From contig CDMY01001028.1 of NCBI GenBank assembly GCA_001179505.1, forward strand, positions 124,001 through 188,000: a stretch of DNA of 64,000 nucleotides, given 5' to 3'. Origin of the DNA: Vitrella brassicaformis. Its lineage: Eukaryota > Sar > Vitrellaceae. The notes under the pieces are model-generated. The model had not been told where the DNA came from. It saw nothing but the letters and a program-made list of their open reading frames with translations, and made no database searches. A program made the translations under genes and the position numbers. This document shows positions 53,826 to 64,000 of this stretch, piece by piece; positions within the stretch are counted from its first letter, which is position 1, and each line of letters starts with the position of its first letter.

Positions 53826-56800
53826 ATGCACGTCGACGTATGTCCTGTGACGATGATTGCATTCATCGCCTTCGACTTGCTGCTTCTTGCCAGCCACATC
53901 TTGCTGCCCGCTGACGGCAGTGAGATTAAATGGACCGAATACGAGGAGCTCAACAGCTGGTACGGGTAATCACAGCCCGACGAATGCACACTGACATGAC
54001 GCGGATGGATGGATTGATGATCTGTGCTTTTCTTTCAGTTCGGTACGGTACTTCCAGCTGCAGCTGCACGGCGGATACGCTGTGAATGAGGTGATATTGG
54101 AGATTTCCGACAGCACACTGGATGAGGGCAACACGCCGCTCTTCGTGCTGAGGAAGAATGCGCTGGGTGAGCGGCAGCCCACGCTCCCTCACGGCATGCA
54201 CTCATGAGTGTGAGTCCATCCATGCTTCTGTCTGTGTGCTCTTAACGCATAGCGACGAGAAGCATTAACGATCTGTCCTTCCCCCTCTTGCTGACCGCAC
54301 ACACGGACCCCTTCCGCCTCACCGTGCCCTTCAATTACTCATCCGCTGTCTGGTACGCGACCCTCTATGCCACGCCCCTCGCCGGAAGCGGCAGGCCGAT
54401 CTTCTTCTGCGATGGCGCGGCACTCACAGTCCGCCTCGGCCAACGCGTCAGCTCGCCCCGCATCTATGTGTCGCCCCTCTTTCACGCCGTCCAGATGAGG
54501 CTCTACAGTAACGGGCTGTCACCACTGGTGTCCTTCCCCCTTCCCGAGAGCCTGTGGATGCCTCTGGATGATGACAGTGAGGACGACAGCAGCACGGCTG
54601 TGACTCGCTTCGTCACGGAGGCCAAGTTGGAGGTGGCGTGGCTGAGTCTGCCAGATGTCGCCAAGGACGTGTGTGTGCGGCTGGCGTATGAGGATCAGGG
54701 CTTCGTCAATGAGACGGACAGCAGCGGGGTGTTCGACTCGTGCGAAGCTGGGCACTGTCGGGGAGCGAGGGGGTGCCTGCCGGCGCCAGTGCGGAACGCC
54801 ACCGAGGACATCCGCATCGAACGCAGGCTGATTCGGCTCAAACGCCCGGTGCCCATTTGGGAGAATGTGACTGTGCTGGCCGAATCGACAGCGGTGCTCA
54901 GCTATCCCAGGGCTGGCTACTGGAGTGTCCGCTTCGCCCGCAGGGGGCCCTCTGTGTCGACCAACACGAGTGACCTCCTGTTGGTGATGGCTGGCGCTTC
55001 CGTGTGTCCCAACGCCACACAGCCCCCGGGTCCTTCCCCCATTCCCATGCCAGCCAGAAGGCAGCTCAGCCCCTCACAATCCCTATTGCTTGGAGAGCGC
55101 CAGCTGTTGCCTCATGTGGACGAAAATGACGATGATGGTGATGCGGCGGCTCCTGAGTGTGCTGCCAACGTGTCGCTGTTCCACTCCCATTATTGGTATG
55201 GATTCCCTGACCCGATGGCGATCGACATACCCCTCAACGGCACAACTGTCTATGCTGTGCTGCCGGTGCGGCCTCACGAGACCATGGTGGAGGCCCTCAT
55301 GACACTCAATGTCAGTGTGAGGACCACCAACACGACCTCGCTGCCAGCCGCAGCTGCTGCTGAGGTACTCATTGCCATGCGACGTGATGGCGTCCCACCG
55401 ATGTCTAACGTGACGCACTGTGCGGACTTTGTGAGGCGGATACCTCTAGCTGTAGATAAGCATGACGGCAGCGGGGGCAAGGGCGAGTGGCAGGCGGCGG
55501 GTGGGGCGGCTGTGGGGCCGACGAGGGACATGCGGCCCGGTGTCATGGTCATGGCCATGCAGCTGGTGTCAGCTGGAGAGGGGCGGCTGCTTCATGACTT
55601 GGGGGCTGTTGCTGCCATACGGGTGAGTGACTGACTGAGAACACAAACAGAACGGATCGACGCGCACACGCTGGATGCAAGTTCCCTTTTCTCTATATTT
55701 TGTGCGCGCAGGTAGAGGCGTCGATGGAAGTTGTTCGCGAGTGTCCCGATGACTGCAGCCATCACGGCTCCTGCGACAACACAGTCGTGTTCGATTTCCC
55801 CCTCTACTCGTGCTCTTGCCAGTACGGCTATCACGGCGAGGCGTGCGAGTTGCAGTACCTCTCCCAACCCTTCTCGGCGCTGGGCGTCGTCTGTCTCGTG
55901 GGCTCCAATATCGCTGTGGTGCCTGTGGTAATGCTGACGTGGAGGAAGGGGTGGTTCTTCAAGTGTTTATTGTTCGCCAATGTGGGGATCTGGAGCGCCG
56001 TCTATCACGCGTGCGACGTGGAGTGGCTCTGCCTCTTCAACTACCCACAGCTGCAGAGCCTTGACTTCACCTGCGCCTTTTTGTCATTCGTGGTGGTCAT
56101 CCTGGAGTTCTGCCACTTCTCGCACCCCATCCAGCGGTCCTTCCTGATGTCCCTCTTCGCCCTCACCGTCACTCTCACCTCCAAGTCGGCAACAGCGTCG
56201 GCCAACATCCTGGTGGTCTTTTCGCTGCTTATCCTCGTCTACCTGTCGAGATGGCTCTTTTGGCTGGCAAAGGGTCGATTCATGCCACGCCTCCTCCCCG
56301 CCCCCATGGATGAGCGAGGGATTGCGGCTGCGGCAGAGAGCGGCCGGCCACTGATGGACTCGCCCGCGCCGTCCAATTGGCTAATACTCCGGCAGACAGT
56401 GATCGACAAGATCGGCTGGAGCAAGAACGTGGGCCTGGGGCTGCTGTCGGCTGGCTTTGGCATCGTGTGCTTCTTCTGTGAGACATCGGCCAACTACTGG
56501 CTGCTGCACTCGCTGTGGCACGTGTTTATCCAGCTGTCGCCCTACATGCTGCTAAAAGCTGCCGCCAGGGCTCGCAAGACGATGCTGCGAAGACGGAGGC
56601 ACACAGATGCCAGGCGGACACGCACCACCACAGACGAGGAGGACTCAGAAGAAGCAGAAGATGACGATGACGAGCCGGCACGTGACAGCGACGACGATAT
56701 GACGCCATCAATGGTCGCTCTAGGGCCGGCCACCGGGGGCCGTCGACAGCCAAAAGACGACAAGACCACCCACGGCCAGCAGCTGCCCCCCCTCTCTCAG

Positions 56801-57070
56801 CCCGCCACCATTGTCACGGACATCACCAACGTCGCCCGGCAGGTCAGCACACGTCTCATGGGTGGGGTCAACGGGCATAGGAGGGAGAGAGAGGCGACGA
56901 GCAGCACAGAGCTGACCCCCACCAACAGCGGCAGGGCGGAGGGCTCTTCGGTCAGTGCCACCGGCTTTGACAGCCACGTCAGCGCGCCGAGGATGGCCGA
57001 GAGTGAGAGGGAACAGGACAGAGAAATGGCGGATGGTGCTCAGAGACAGCAGGGCGATCGGGTGTGTTGA
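53826..57070 (+). CDS. PGAP6/TMEM8-like multi-pass membrane protein (CREST superfamily)
   Basis: Four exons: from 53826, 54039-54163, about 54253-55622 and 55712-57070. A signal peptide (MIAFIAFDLLLLASHILLP) is followed by a ~600-residue Asn-glycosylation-rich lumenal domain of beta type, an EGF-like module (CPDDCSHHGSCDN, then YSCSCQYGYHGEACEL) and a seven-helix membrane domain. The latter carries CREST-type hydrolase residues: SAVYHACDVEW with the His, LQSLDFTCAFLS with the Asp, and YWLLHSLWHVFIQ with the His pair. This order matches animal PGAP6, a phospholipase A2 acting on GPI anchors, and TMEM8 proteins. A ~180-residue acidic then Ser-rich cytosolic tail ends at TGA 57070. An alternative first Met is at 53853. 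Function as a GPI-processing enzyme is inferred from family and conserved residues. Confidence 0.88.
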
Positions 57071-57346
57071 TGCGTCTGTGTATAGGCTGGCTGCTGCGGG
57101 CATCTGTGGATGAGATGATGGCAGTCGTTTTTCGGAAGAGGCAGTGGCGCCTCCCATTTGTCTTGCTTCTGTGTCTTCATCTTTCATCTGTCTGTCGTGC
57201 TTACTTGCTTCCTTGCTTGTGGACATCGTGCACCCGATGGACCCCTCTACGCTTCTTGACTGATGCATGATATCACATCTTGTTGTTCGTCATCCATATG
57301 CGGCGTGGCGTTCTGACCTGCTCAGCATCGCGGCAGCGAAGGGCCG

Positions 57347-57376
57347 GTGAGCTTCTCGTCTGAGAGAGGCTCACCA
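57347..57376. other. 12-bp hairpin with 6-base loop
   Basis: GGTGAGCTTCTC, loop GTCTGA, GAGAGGCTCACC, with one T-G wobble. It is followed by smaller hairpins at 57488-57508 (CTCGAC/GTCGAG) and near 57525. It could be part of a 3' UTR or of a structured RNA; no RNA family is recognised. Confidence 0.5.
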
Positions 57377-58273
57377 CTCCAACGCCGTCGACGGTGCAGG
57401 CACATCAGAACACTACAACTTCCACACCACAGCAGCCCGTGACGCACATCCGCGGGCGTAGGTACTAGACGACAGCCATTCCACGACTCGACTCGCACAG
57501 GGTCGAGCAGTGAGCAAGCTACCAGTGGTCGACAACCATCTGCGCGTTTCTGATCGACGACTCGCTACTGCCTATCATTGACACCCCCTCACTGTCGGTC
57601 ATTGCCACATACACCCCACCCACCCACCATCCATTCATCCATCCATCCAGGCCAGTGGAAAACTGACGGCACGCTCATCGACACGACACGAGTAGACCAT
57701 CAGGCAGGCTACGGAAAGGGCGGCTGCTGTCTCGGCTGCCAGCGAGCCGACCGCACACGCGGGAAGGAAGTGTGTGACGCTGGAAGGAAAACGTGGAACA
57801 CGACAGACAGAAAGACGTCGGCCAGCAGGTTGTGCAGGAAAGAGAGCGACGAGAGTAATTGGTTGGGGAGAGAGACGGGGAAGAGAAAAGACATACATCG
57901 ACAGTCGATGGGTCGGTCGATGCGAGAACAAAGCGGCATGGACGAGGGAGGGAGGCAGGCAGACAGCGGCAGAAATGGATGGATGCCAGTGTTAAAACTG
58001 TCCCCCCCTCCCCCTCTCGTATGCATGCACGCCACATGAGTGAAAAATGTCCCTCTTCAGTCTGTCGCTCTCTGTTGAAAAATCCTGCACCAGCCAAGGC
58101 CAGGAAAGGCATTCATTCACGGGACTCACGGCATTCACGGTGAGCATGACGACCGATGGATGGATGTGTGGATGGAAAATCGACACCCGCTCGCCACGCG
58201 CTTTGGGGGTGGTGGTGGTTGATGGTGGGAGAAATGGATGGATGGATGGAGTCAACAATTTCCTGCCCGTCGA

Positions 58274-58378
58274 CCAGCGACTTGATGTAGTTCTCCATGT
58301 GCAGCTTGATTGGTGGGGCGGGTGGCGATGACCACCCATCAACCAAGCCGCACAAGAAGAGAAACATCAAGTCGCTGG
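58274..58378. ncRNA. Candidate hairpin RNA (44-bp imperfect stem, 17-base loop)
   Basis: The first 15 bases, CCAGCGACTTGATGT, are perfectly complementary to the last 15. Pairing then continues without a gap to about stem position 44, with about seven mismatches and two G-U pairs, leaving a loop of about 17 bases. Size and shape resemble a microRNA precursor or a decaying inverted duplication. No evidence of expression can be seen. Confidence 0.4.
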
Positions 58379-58704
58379 ACCTGGCTGACGATGGAACGGA
58401 CATGAAGTGGATGGAATGGCACGAATGCTCGTCGACAAAAGAATAAGTACGCAACACACACGACACGCACACAAGCAATACGTAGACACGGCACGGCGCT
58501 ACCTACGGGCTCTCCCTCCTCTCCCCGGCGTGTGTACCGCACAATGCGATACTCATAAAGACGAAGTAAGCATGACACTTTAAGCCACCTTGTTTGTGTA
58601 CGAGCATCCACAAGCGCTAGATCCCCCCTCCCCTCTCCTTCTGGCAAAATGGGCGTCCGTCGTCTGCCCGGTCCCTCCCTCTCGACACTCGACACCCATC
58701 AATC

Positions 58705-58727
58705 CATCTCTCTCTCTCTCTCTCTCC
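58705..58727. repeat. (TC)n microsatellite
   Basis: About eleven TC units in the 3' flank of the aminotransferase gene. Confidence 0.85.
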
Positions 58728-59441
58728 CCGCATGCATGGTGTGTATGAAAATCCATCCCGATCGACAGACAGAGAGAGAGTAGAGTCGAGTCGACAAGCG
58801 CACGGCACGGCAAAAAGGAAGACAACACGACAGACACCATACGATACGATATGAAATGATACGATACGATACGATATGAGAGGCAACGCATTCAGGCCCA
58901 TGCGATGCCGCATGCCACAAATGGAAAAGTCATTGGGCTTGGCTTGCAGGCACGGCACCATCTTTCATGTGTGACGGTCACGGCATCATGTGACGCTGGT
59001 ACGTATGTCCATCAAAATGTCCAGAACTCGGCTGCCATCATGGTCACGAGCGCATCACATCATACACACGCACACACGCATACACATCCACAACCACATT
59101 CGTGAACAGACGGATGAGCGGAGAGGGCTGTATTGTTAGCGGCCAGCTCCCCTTTCCACCCACCCACCTATACAGCCAGCCATGCCATGCCACACACACC
59201 ACACCACCCACATGGAGGCAGGCACAGGCAAGACACCAAGAGATACACACGCATATGCTATGCGGGCCATCCATCCATCCATCCATCGTCAGCAGCCAGC
59301 CGCACTTGAAAAGGCCCCAACGGCCAACAACCGATGAATTGAACCATCCATCGTCACCACACCACGCACGACATCCACGCACATGCACACATGCATCCCG
59401 CCAGTCAAGTGCAAAACCCGCCTCCCTCCCCTCTGGCTCGC

Positions 59442-61702
59442 TCACAGGGCCTCTACTTGCACGTTGGCGGGCAGGTGGCCGTTCGTGTGCCCATTGGTGG
59501 TGTAGGTGGTGTGCTCGTTGGTGTGGGCGTATGCATGGCCGTTGGTGTGGGCGTACGGGGCTCGTACGCACGAGTTGGGGCCACATGGCGGCAGCGTTTC
59601 ATTCATGGCCTCCAAAATGACCGCACCCATCACGTCGAAATCACCATCCTGATGAGTGAGTGCATGAGGCGGACAGACCAGACCAGACGGGAAGAGACAA
59701 TGCGTGACATGAGTGTGTGTATGTTGTGCCGGCGTACGTCAAATTGGAGAGGCAGCCGGACATCACACGCCTTTGGAATCATCTCCTCCGTCGACGGCAC
59801 ATTCAGATCCGACAAATCGCAGTAGCGCCTGCACACAAGGACACACACACACACGCAGACACATACCAACCGAAGGATACACTCAGCAGGTCGTTTTTCC
59901 TCCTGCCGTCTGTCTGCTGGCATGTACCAGTTGCGGATGTTTCTGGCGTTGTCCTTGTCGCCGAAGATGCTGACCGGGACGCCTCGCTTGGCACATGCAC
60001 TTAGGAAGGCCTGCGTGGCCGCGGGGGTCACACACTCTCCTGCACACACACACGCAGACACGCAGAGATACTCGTGTGCTGGGCCCTGTGTGTGTTGCCT
60101 GAGTGTGGGCGAGAGAAGAGAACATACCGACGAGGTTGAATTGTATGCTGTCGCCCACGATCGACACGGCTGGGTACTGACGCGGCACACGCACATACGC
60201 CGATCCGCTGACATACGTGTCACGCCACGCAGAGAGAGACAGAGAGAGATGGAGTATCTCGTGTGCTTGTGTGTGTGTGGTAGTGTAGTGTAGTACCTTT
60301 CTAGTTGAGCCTGCAGTCGGTAGTATCTTCTGTTGTATGTCTGTATCCGCTGCTCAATGGTGGCGATCTGCGGCAGCAGCACACTCGCCGCCAAGTTGCT
60401 CATCCGCAGGCTGTAGTTGGGCGTCTGAACGCACATTGGCCACATGAGAACAGTTCATTGGCTTCTCCCTCCCTCCCTCCCTCCCTCCCTCTGCTCACCT
60501 CTCTCTTGATGCGCTCGAAAACCGCCTTCGGTGGGGCCACGATGTGCTTCTCGTAGCTGACAGCCGACAACAAACGCACCACATAATCTATTAATGGCGA
60601 GGAAGGAAGGCATGGCCGTCTTCGTGTGTGTGTTTGCTTACAGCTTCTCGTAGCACCCGGCGTAGCAGATGGCCTTGGCAGCGATGACATCGTCGTTGGT
60701 CGCCAGAAAGCCGCCCTCGCCGGAATTCAGCAGCTTGTAGCTCTGCGAACTGACGACGAACAAGACACACAGTGTTCAGATGTGTGGTTGAGGGCATCCA
60801 TCCATCCTTTAGAGTACCTGAAGCAGGCGGCCTTTCCGAAGTTGCCCATGAGTGTGCCGTTCCACCGCACCCCGAGTGCATGGGCGGCGTCCTCGACGAG
60901 GGTGATCTTGAGGCGCCGACAGACATCCATGACGGCACACATGTCGGGCACCTTGCCGCGCATGTACGTCAGACACAAATACCTAATGAATGAAGGCATC
61001 AAGCAGAGAGAAAACCAAACCCCCGACACATCACATCGTCTGGGTGACCCCCTCCTCTCCTGCCATCTTATCTCACCGTGCATTGTGCATTTTGGCTTTT
61101 CTCTCGAGGTCAGTGGGGTCGATGACATAGTGGTCGGTGCAGTCGACGAACACCGGCCTGGCGCCGCAGTGCTCCACCGCACTCGGCACGGCCGTGAAGG
61201 AAAACCCGTTGCACAACACCACGTCGTTGGACTGCACACCCACACACTGACACCACACAACACGGCAACACACACAGGAGGGTGTGTCCATCCATGGTTA
61301 TAGAATGAATGCAGTGGATCGTATGGCCCACCTTGAGAGCGAGGAAGATAGCGCTGCCGCAGCTGTTGACGCCGACGGCATACTTGAGGCCGACGTACTT
61401 GGCGAACTCCCGCTCGCACAACGAGACATCACTCTGGTTGTCGCTGTGGTTGTAGCGGTACATGCGGCCCTCTGACATGATCGCCTGCATACACACACAG
61501 ACACAACAGGCGACATAGATGAGATGGCGCACCCAGTCCCGCAAGTAAGCACATCACAGATCTGTGCCTCGCTGCCTGTCTGGTGCCCCTGCGTGTGCCT
61601 TATCGCGTGTGTCTGTGTCCTTTCACTGACCACGGCCCGTTGGATGCCCTCCTGCGGCACCGGGTCGGGCGTCTTGATGTCTTTGCTGAAGTGCAGCACC
61701 AT
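59442..61702 (-). CDS. DegT/DnrJ/EryC1/StrS family aminotransferase
   Basis: PLP-dependent sugar aminotransferase family, which usually makes amino sugars on nucleotide carriers. About ten exons from ATG 61702 (MVLHFSKDIKTPDPVPQEG). Substrate- and PLP-site segments are in order: MYRYNHSDNQSDVSLCERE, VGVNSCGSAIFLALK, NGFSFTAVPSAVEHCGARPV, then ITLVEDAAHALGVRWNG with the Asp that contacts the pyridine ring. FSSQSYKLLNSGEGGF at about 60720 carries the Lys that forms the PLP imine. RMSNLAASVLLPQI follows. The last exon starts near 59655 (DGDFDVMGAVILEAMNE) and ends in an unusual His/Thr/Asn/Gly tail (HTNGH and related units) before TGA 59442. No catalytic residue is missing. The substrate is unknown. 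It is divergent to the transporter gene, without a clear copy of the common promoter element. Confidence 0.9.
60466..60491. repeat. (CCCT)n in an aminotransferase intron
   Basis: About six CCCT units. In the sense strand they read GGGA repeats about ten bases after the donor GTGAGC, a pattern able to form a G-quadruplex. Confidence 0.8.
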
Positions 61703-61863
61703 CGGAATAGACCCCCGACACGCAGATCAGGCAGATGCCGTAGGAGAGGAAGGCAGTGCAGAGCTCAGGATGGCACTTGAGTTGCGGAGATAGGAAAATT
61801 TTGCAGACCCGGCGTGCTTCTGCTTAGGGCGCTCCCAAAACTGCTGGCACTGGACTTGCGGGC

Positions 61864-61920
61864 GAAGGAACTGAGAGCACAGGGTACTTCCTGAAACCGC
61901 TGCTGCAAGGAACTGAGAGC
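61864..61920 (+). promoter_or_regulatory. Direct repeat and bipartite motif in the aminotransferase/transporter promoter
   Basis: AAGGAACTGAGAGCA occurs at 61864-61878 and 61906-61920. Between them CCTGAAACCGCTGCTGC (61889-61905) matches exactly the 17-mer pair upstream of AlaRS. Together, ACCGCTGCTGC-AA-GGAACTGAG resembles 53764-53786. The region ends 50 bases before ATG 61971. Confidence 0.5.
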
Positions 61921-61970
61921 AGGAGGGAGGGCACACGACTGCGTCGGCTCTTAGTGACCAACCCGACAAG

Positions 61971-64000
61971 ATGCACACAAATCGCGACATCGAGTCATCT
62001 GCCGTCAAGGCAGCTGCTGACACGGCCACCAATGGTCATCTTCCTCACTCCAACGATCATCACAATCCATCTGTGCCCCCGTTCTTCGCCTCCCTGCCAC
62101 CGCCAGACGTCAACGCACTCATCGAACGAATCGGAGGCGGCTTGGCCCAGGTCATTGTTCTTGTTCTTGCTGGCGCTATATACTTCCTCGACGGTGCCGA
62201 GCTGTTCGTATTCTCTATTGCCAACCGGACGCACGGCGATGACCAACCATGGACGCTCAGCGCTGCTGGGAAGGGCGTGATGCTGTCGTTGGTGCTTGGA
62301 GGGTATGCGATTGGCGGATCCTGCAGTGGATATGTGGCCGACTTCATCGGCAGGAGGCGGCCCATGTTCATCGCCTTCTCGGGCCTGCTGCTGGCCAACA
62401 TCCTCTTGGTGAGAGACGACATGTATGCAGATGTATCGACTCATCGGATTCCTTTACTATATGTTGTTGGCTTCTGCAGTATTTTGCCCGCACCGTGCCT
62501 CAATTGCTGGTGTTCGCTTTTTTCGCTGGGTTGTCTATGGGAGCGGGGATTCCTGTGTGGACCACCCTCTGCAGCGAGGTCTCACCGATCAGCTGGCGTG
62601 CTCCCCTGCAGGGCCTTGGCAACACACTGCTGCCCGTGGGAAGCATCTACACCATCTGTGTCATCATCTTCGCGGACCCTGAGATGCGCACTCTGTCATG
62701 GCGGCACCTGATCGTGATGGCCTCGATACCAGCCCTGGTCGTGCTGCCCCTGGCGGCGTGCTTCCTGACAGAAAGCCCCCATTACTTGGCCATCAAGGGC
62801 CGGTGGGACGATGTGAGGCGTGTTTTGAGACGGCTGGCGTGGCTGAATGGGAGGAGGGTCGATGAGCTTGATGTGCACTGGGAGGATGACGGCCGACCTG
62901 GGGACAATGGAGCGGTGAGTGAACGCGACACATCCATGACTAACCGCCTGCATGTCTGTCTGCGTGTTTTGTGTGTGCGCAGGAGGGCGACATCCCCGCT
63001 CCCTCCAGGAGTTCGTTCCACGTCGTCTTCAACGACACCTATCGCTACACTACTTTTGTGCTCTGCTGCGTCACTTTTACATGCAACATGATCTCCTATG
63101 GCCTGCTCTACGCCCTGCCACAAGTGTTCGTAGACATCGAAAAGCAGACAGGTGAACCAACGACACACAAGCTTGAAAGAGAATACACAAGCACCTGTCT
63201 GTGTATTGCAGGCATTGCCCCAGCGTATTCCCTACTGCGTGCTGAGTTGATGTCTCTCCTGGGCAATGCTTTGTCGGTGTTTGCCGACGTGGGCCCCCGG
63301 CGTGTGACGCAGGCGGCGTCGCTGCTGCTCGAGTGCATTGCCATGGGGCTGACGGCCGCTGCACTCGTCTGGGACTGGGCTACCGTCGCCGTGTGGGCTG
63401 CCGCCATGGGCAAGTTCTGCACATTCCTTGGTCAGTACAATCAGCAGATGCACGAGAGGCCGACCGGTTCCTGTCTGATGGTTCGTCTCTGCTGTGCTGA
63501 GTGTCCGTGCAGGTCTGAACATCACTTTCCTGTATTCAGCGGAGATTTATCCCACCGTGTGTCGATCCACCGGTGTGTCGATTGCCGTCTCATCCGGCAG
63601 GATCGGGGGCATCATTGCCCCTCTCTTGTTCGAGCTCACCGTGTGGGTGGCCACTTTCCTGCCGGCGGTGGATCGCTACGACGGGGGGCGGTATTGCGTT
63701 TTCTTCGGAGTTTTGGGTGTTGCCGCTTTTGTGAGTGCTGCTTTGCTGATGACGCTCCCGTACGAGACCCGAGGGGCCAGGCTGCAGGTGAGAGGACAAA
63801 TGAGTGTGTCTGCTCTTCACTGATGCGTGCGTGTGGTGATGTCTTGTGTGTGTGTGCAGGATGACGCATCAAGTGCCGGCGTCAAGAGCGACGGGTCATT
63901 TCATGAGGATTTGTGTGAGGGTCTGCTCGAGAAATGTGACGACAGCCACCACATATGCCTGCGAGTGCCGCGCGAAGGCCACACACACGGCGAGAAAGAC
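61971..64000 (+). CDS. Major facilitator superfamily transporter, SV2/organic-cation type (3' end beyond the window)
   Basis: Membrane transporter of small organic solutes. ATG 61971 (MHTNRDIESSAVKAAAD) begins a ~60-residue cytosolic lead. TM1 is IVLVLAGAIYFLDGAELFVF. The TM2-TM3 loop has the family signature GYVADFIGRRRPMF. TM3-TM6 lie at 62370-62770 and end in CFLTESPHYLAIKGRWDDV, the conserved ESP region. A central loop, then TM7 onward, starts at about 63040 (TTFVLCCVTFTCNMISYGLL). The repeat signature SAEIYPTVCRSTGVSIAVSS, then RIGGIIAPLLF, is at 63535-63640. About seven exons are visible; the last, from 63860, is an acidic cytosolic tail still open at base 64000. Start and family are well supported; the substrate is not known. 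Confidence 0.9.

Larger units (their letters stand above)
57071..59441. other. Long convergent intergenic region with hairpins and simple repeats
   Basis: 2.4 kb between the stops of the PGAP6-like and aminotransferase genes. 57300-57570 is GC-rich with several short hairpins. 58274-58378 is a long imperfect hairpin. (TC)n lies at 58705-58727, ATACG units at 58850-58878, CATC units at 57629-57650 and 59268-59288. Open frames here are repeat-rich and show no family; I see no supported protein gene. Confidence 0.6.

Noticed and set aside
57578-58478. Open frames on both strands after the PGAP6-like gene
   Set aside because: Residues come from CATC, GACA and similar repeats; there is no family resemblance, no splice-consistent continuation and no conserved motif.
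61703-61863. Copies of GCGAGCTT in the aminotransferase/transporter promoter (GCAGAGCTCAGG, CTGCTTAGG)
   Set aside because: Too many differences; counted as absent to avoid inflating the motif.

Overview
The window is nuclear DNA of a photosynthetic, ciliated protist. Three observations point there. First, nearly every gene is cut by many short GT-AG introns. Second, an axonemal dynein heavy chain and a CFAP141-like ciliary protein imply a cilium. Third, a predicted thylakoid-lumen protein carries a signal peptide ending Ala-Met-Ala before a Phe, then a transit-like stretch, then a twin-arginine thylakoid signal; that layering is typical of a complex plastid of red-algal origin. A chromerid alga (Vitrella or Chromera type) fits best. 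This is inference, not a database match.

Layout. 1-11,503 (-): DNAH10-type dynein heavy chain, running off the left edge after AAA4. 11,725-13,480 (+): EF-hand protein. 14,023-18,909 (-): alanyl-tRNA synthetase, perhaps with an upstream targeting extension. 19,448-20,397 (+): thylakoid-lumen protein. 20,673-24,052 (+): voltage-gated-type K+ channel with a cyclic-nucleotide-binding-homology region. 24,538-27,661 (-): S9 prolyl-oligopeptidase family hydrolase. 27,867-32,287 (+): large leucine-rich-repeat protein. 32,601-35,424 (-): coiled-coil protein. 35,539-35,956 (+): CFAP141-like protein. 37,556-39,551 (-): short-chain dehydrogenase lacking the catalytic Tyr. 39,706-41,356 (+): polysaccharide deacetylase family protein. 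41,842-43,483: coding-like fragments in conflicting frames. 44,437-46,321 (-): coiled-coil protein. 46,530-48,183 (+): TLDc-domain protein. 48,652-48,951: 300-base run of N. 49,044-50,542 (-): CCCH zinc finger protein. 51,004-53,647 (-): DNAJC11-like J-protein. 53,826-57,070 (+): PGAP6/TMEM8-like membrane protein. 59,442-61,702 (-): DegT/DnrJ/EryC1/StrS aminotransferase. 61,971 to the right edge (+): major facilitator transporter.

Organisation. Eight pairs of neighbours are divergent and share a short intergenic promoter. Seven of those eight promoters, plus one single promoter in variant form, contain GCGAGCTT(AG) or a one-base variant, usually 40-150 bases from the start codons and often followed by a C/T-rich tract. 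I did not recognise this element from any described system; it is the main candidate for something undescribed here. Introns usually end in a TG-rich tract before AG, so the strand carrying CA or TG repeats shows gene direction.

The genes do not form one pathway. They are a mix of ciliary (dynein, CFAP141-like, possibly the leucine-rich-repeat protein), mitochondrial or plastid (lumen protein, DNAJC11-like, perhaps AlaRS and the S9 hydrolase), membrane and housekeeping functions. Exon boundaries were read by eye from GT-AG signals and frame continuity; protein families were recognised from motifs without any search.
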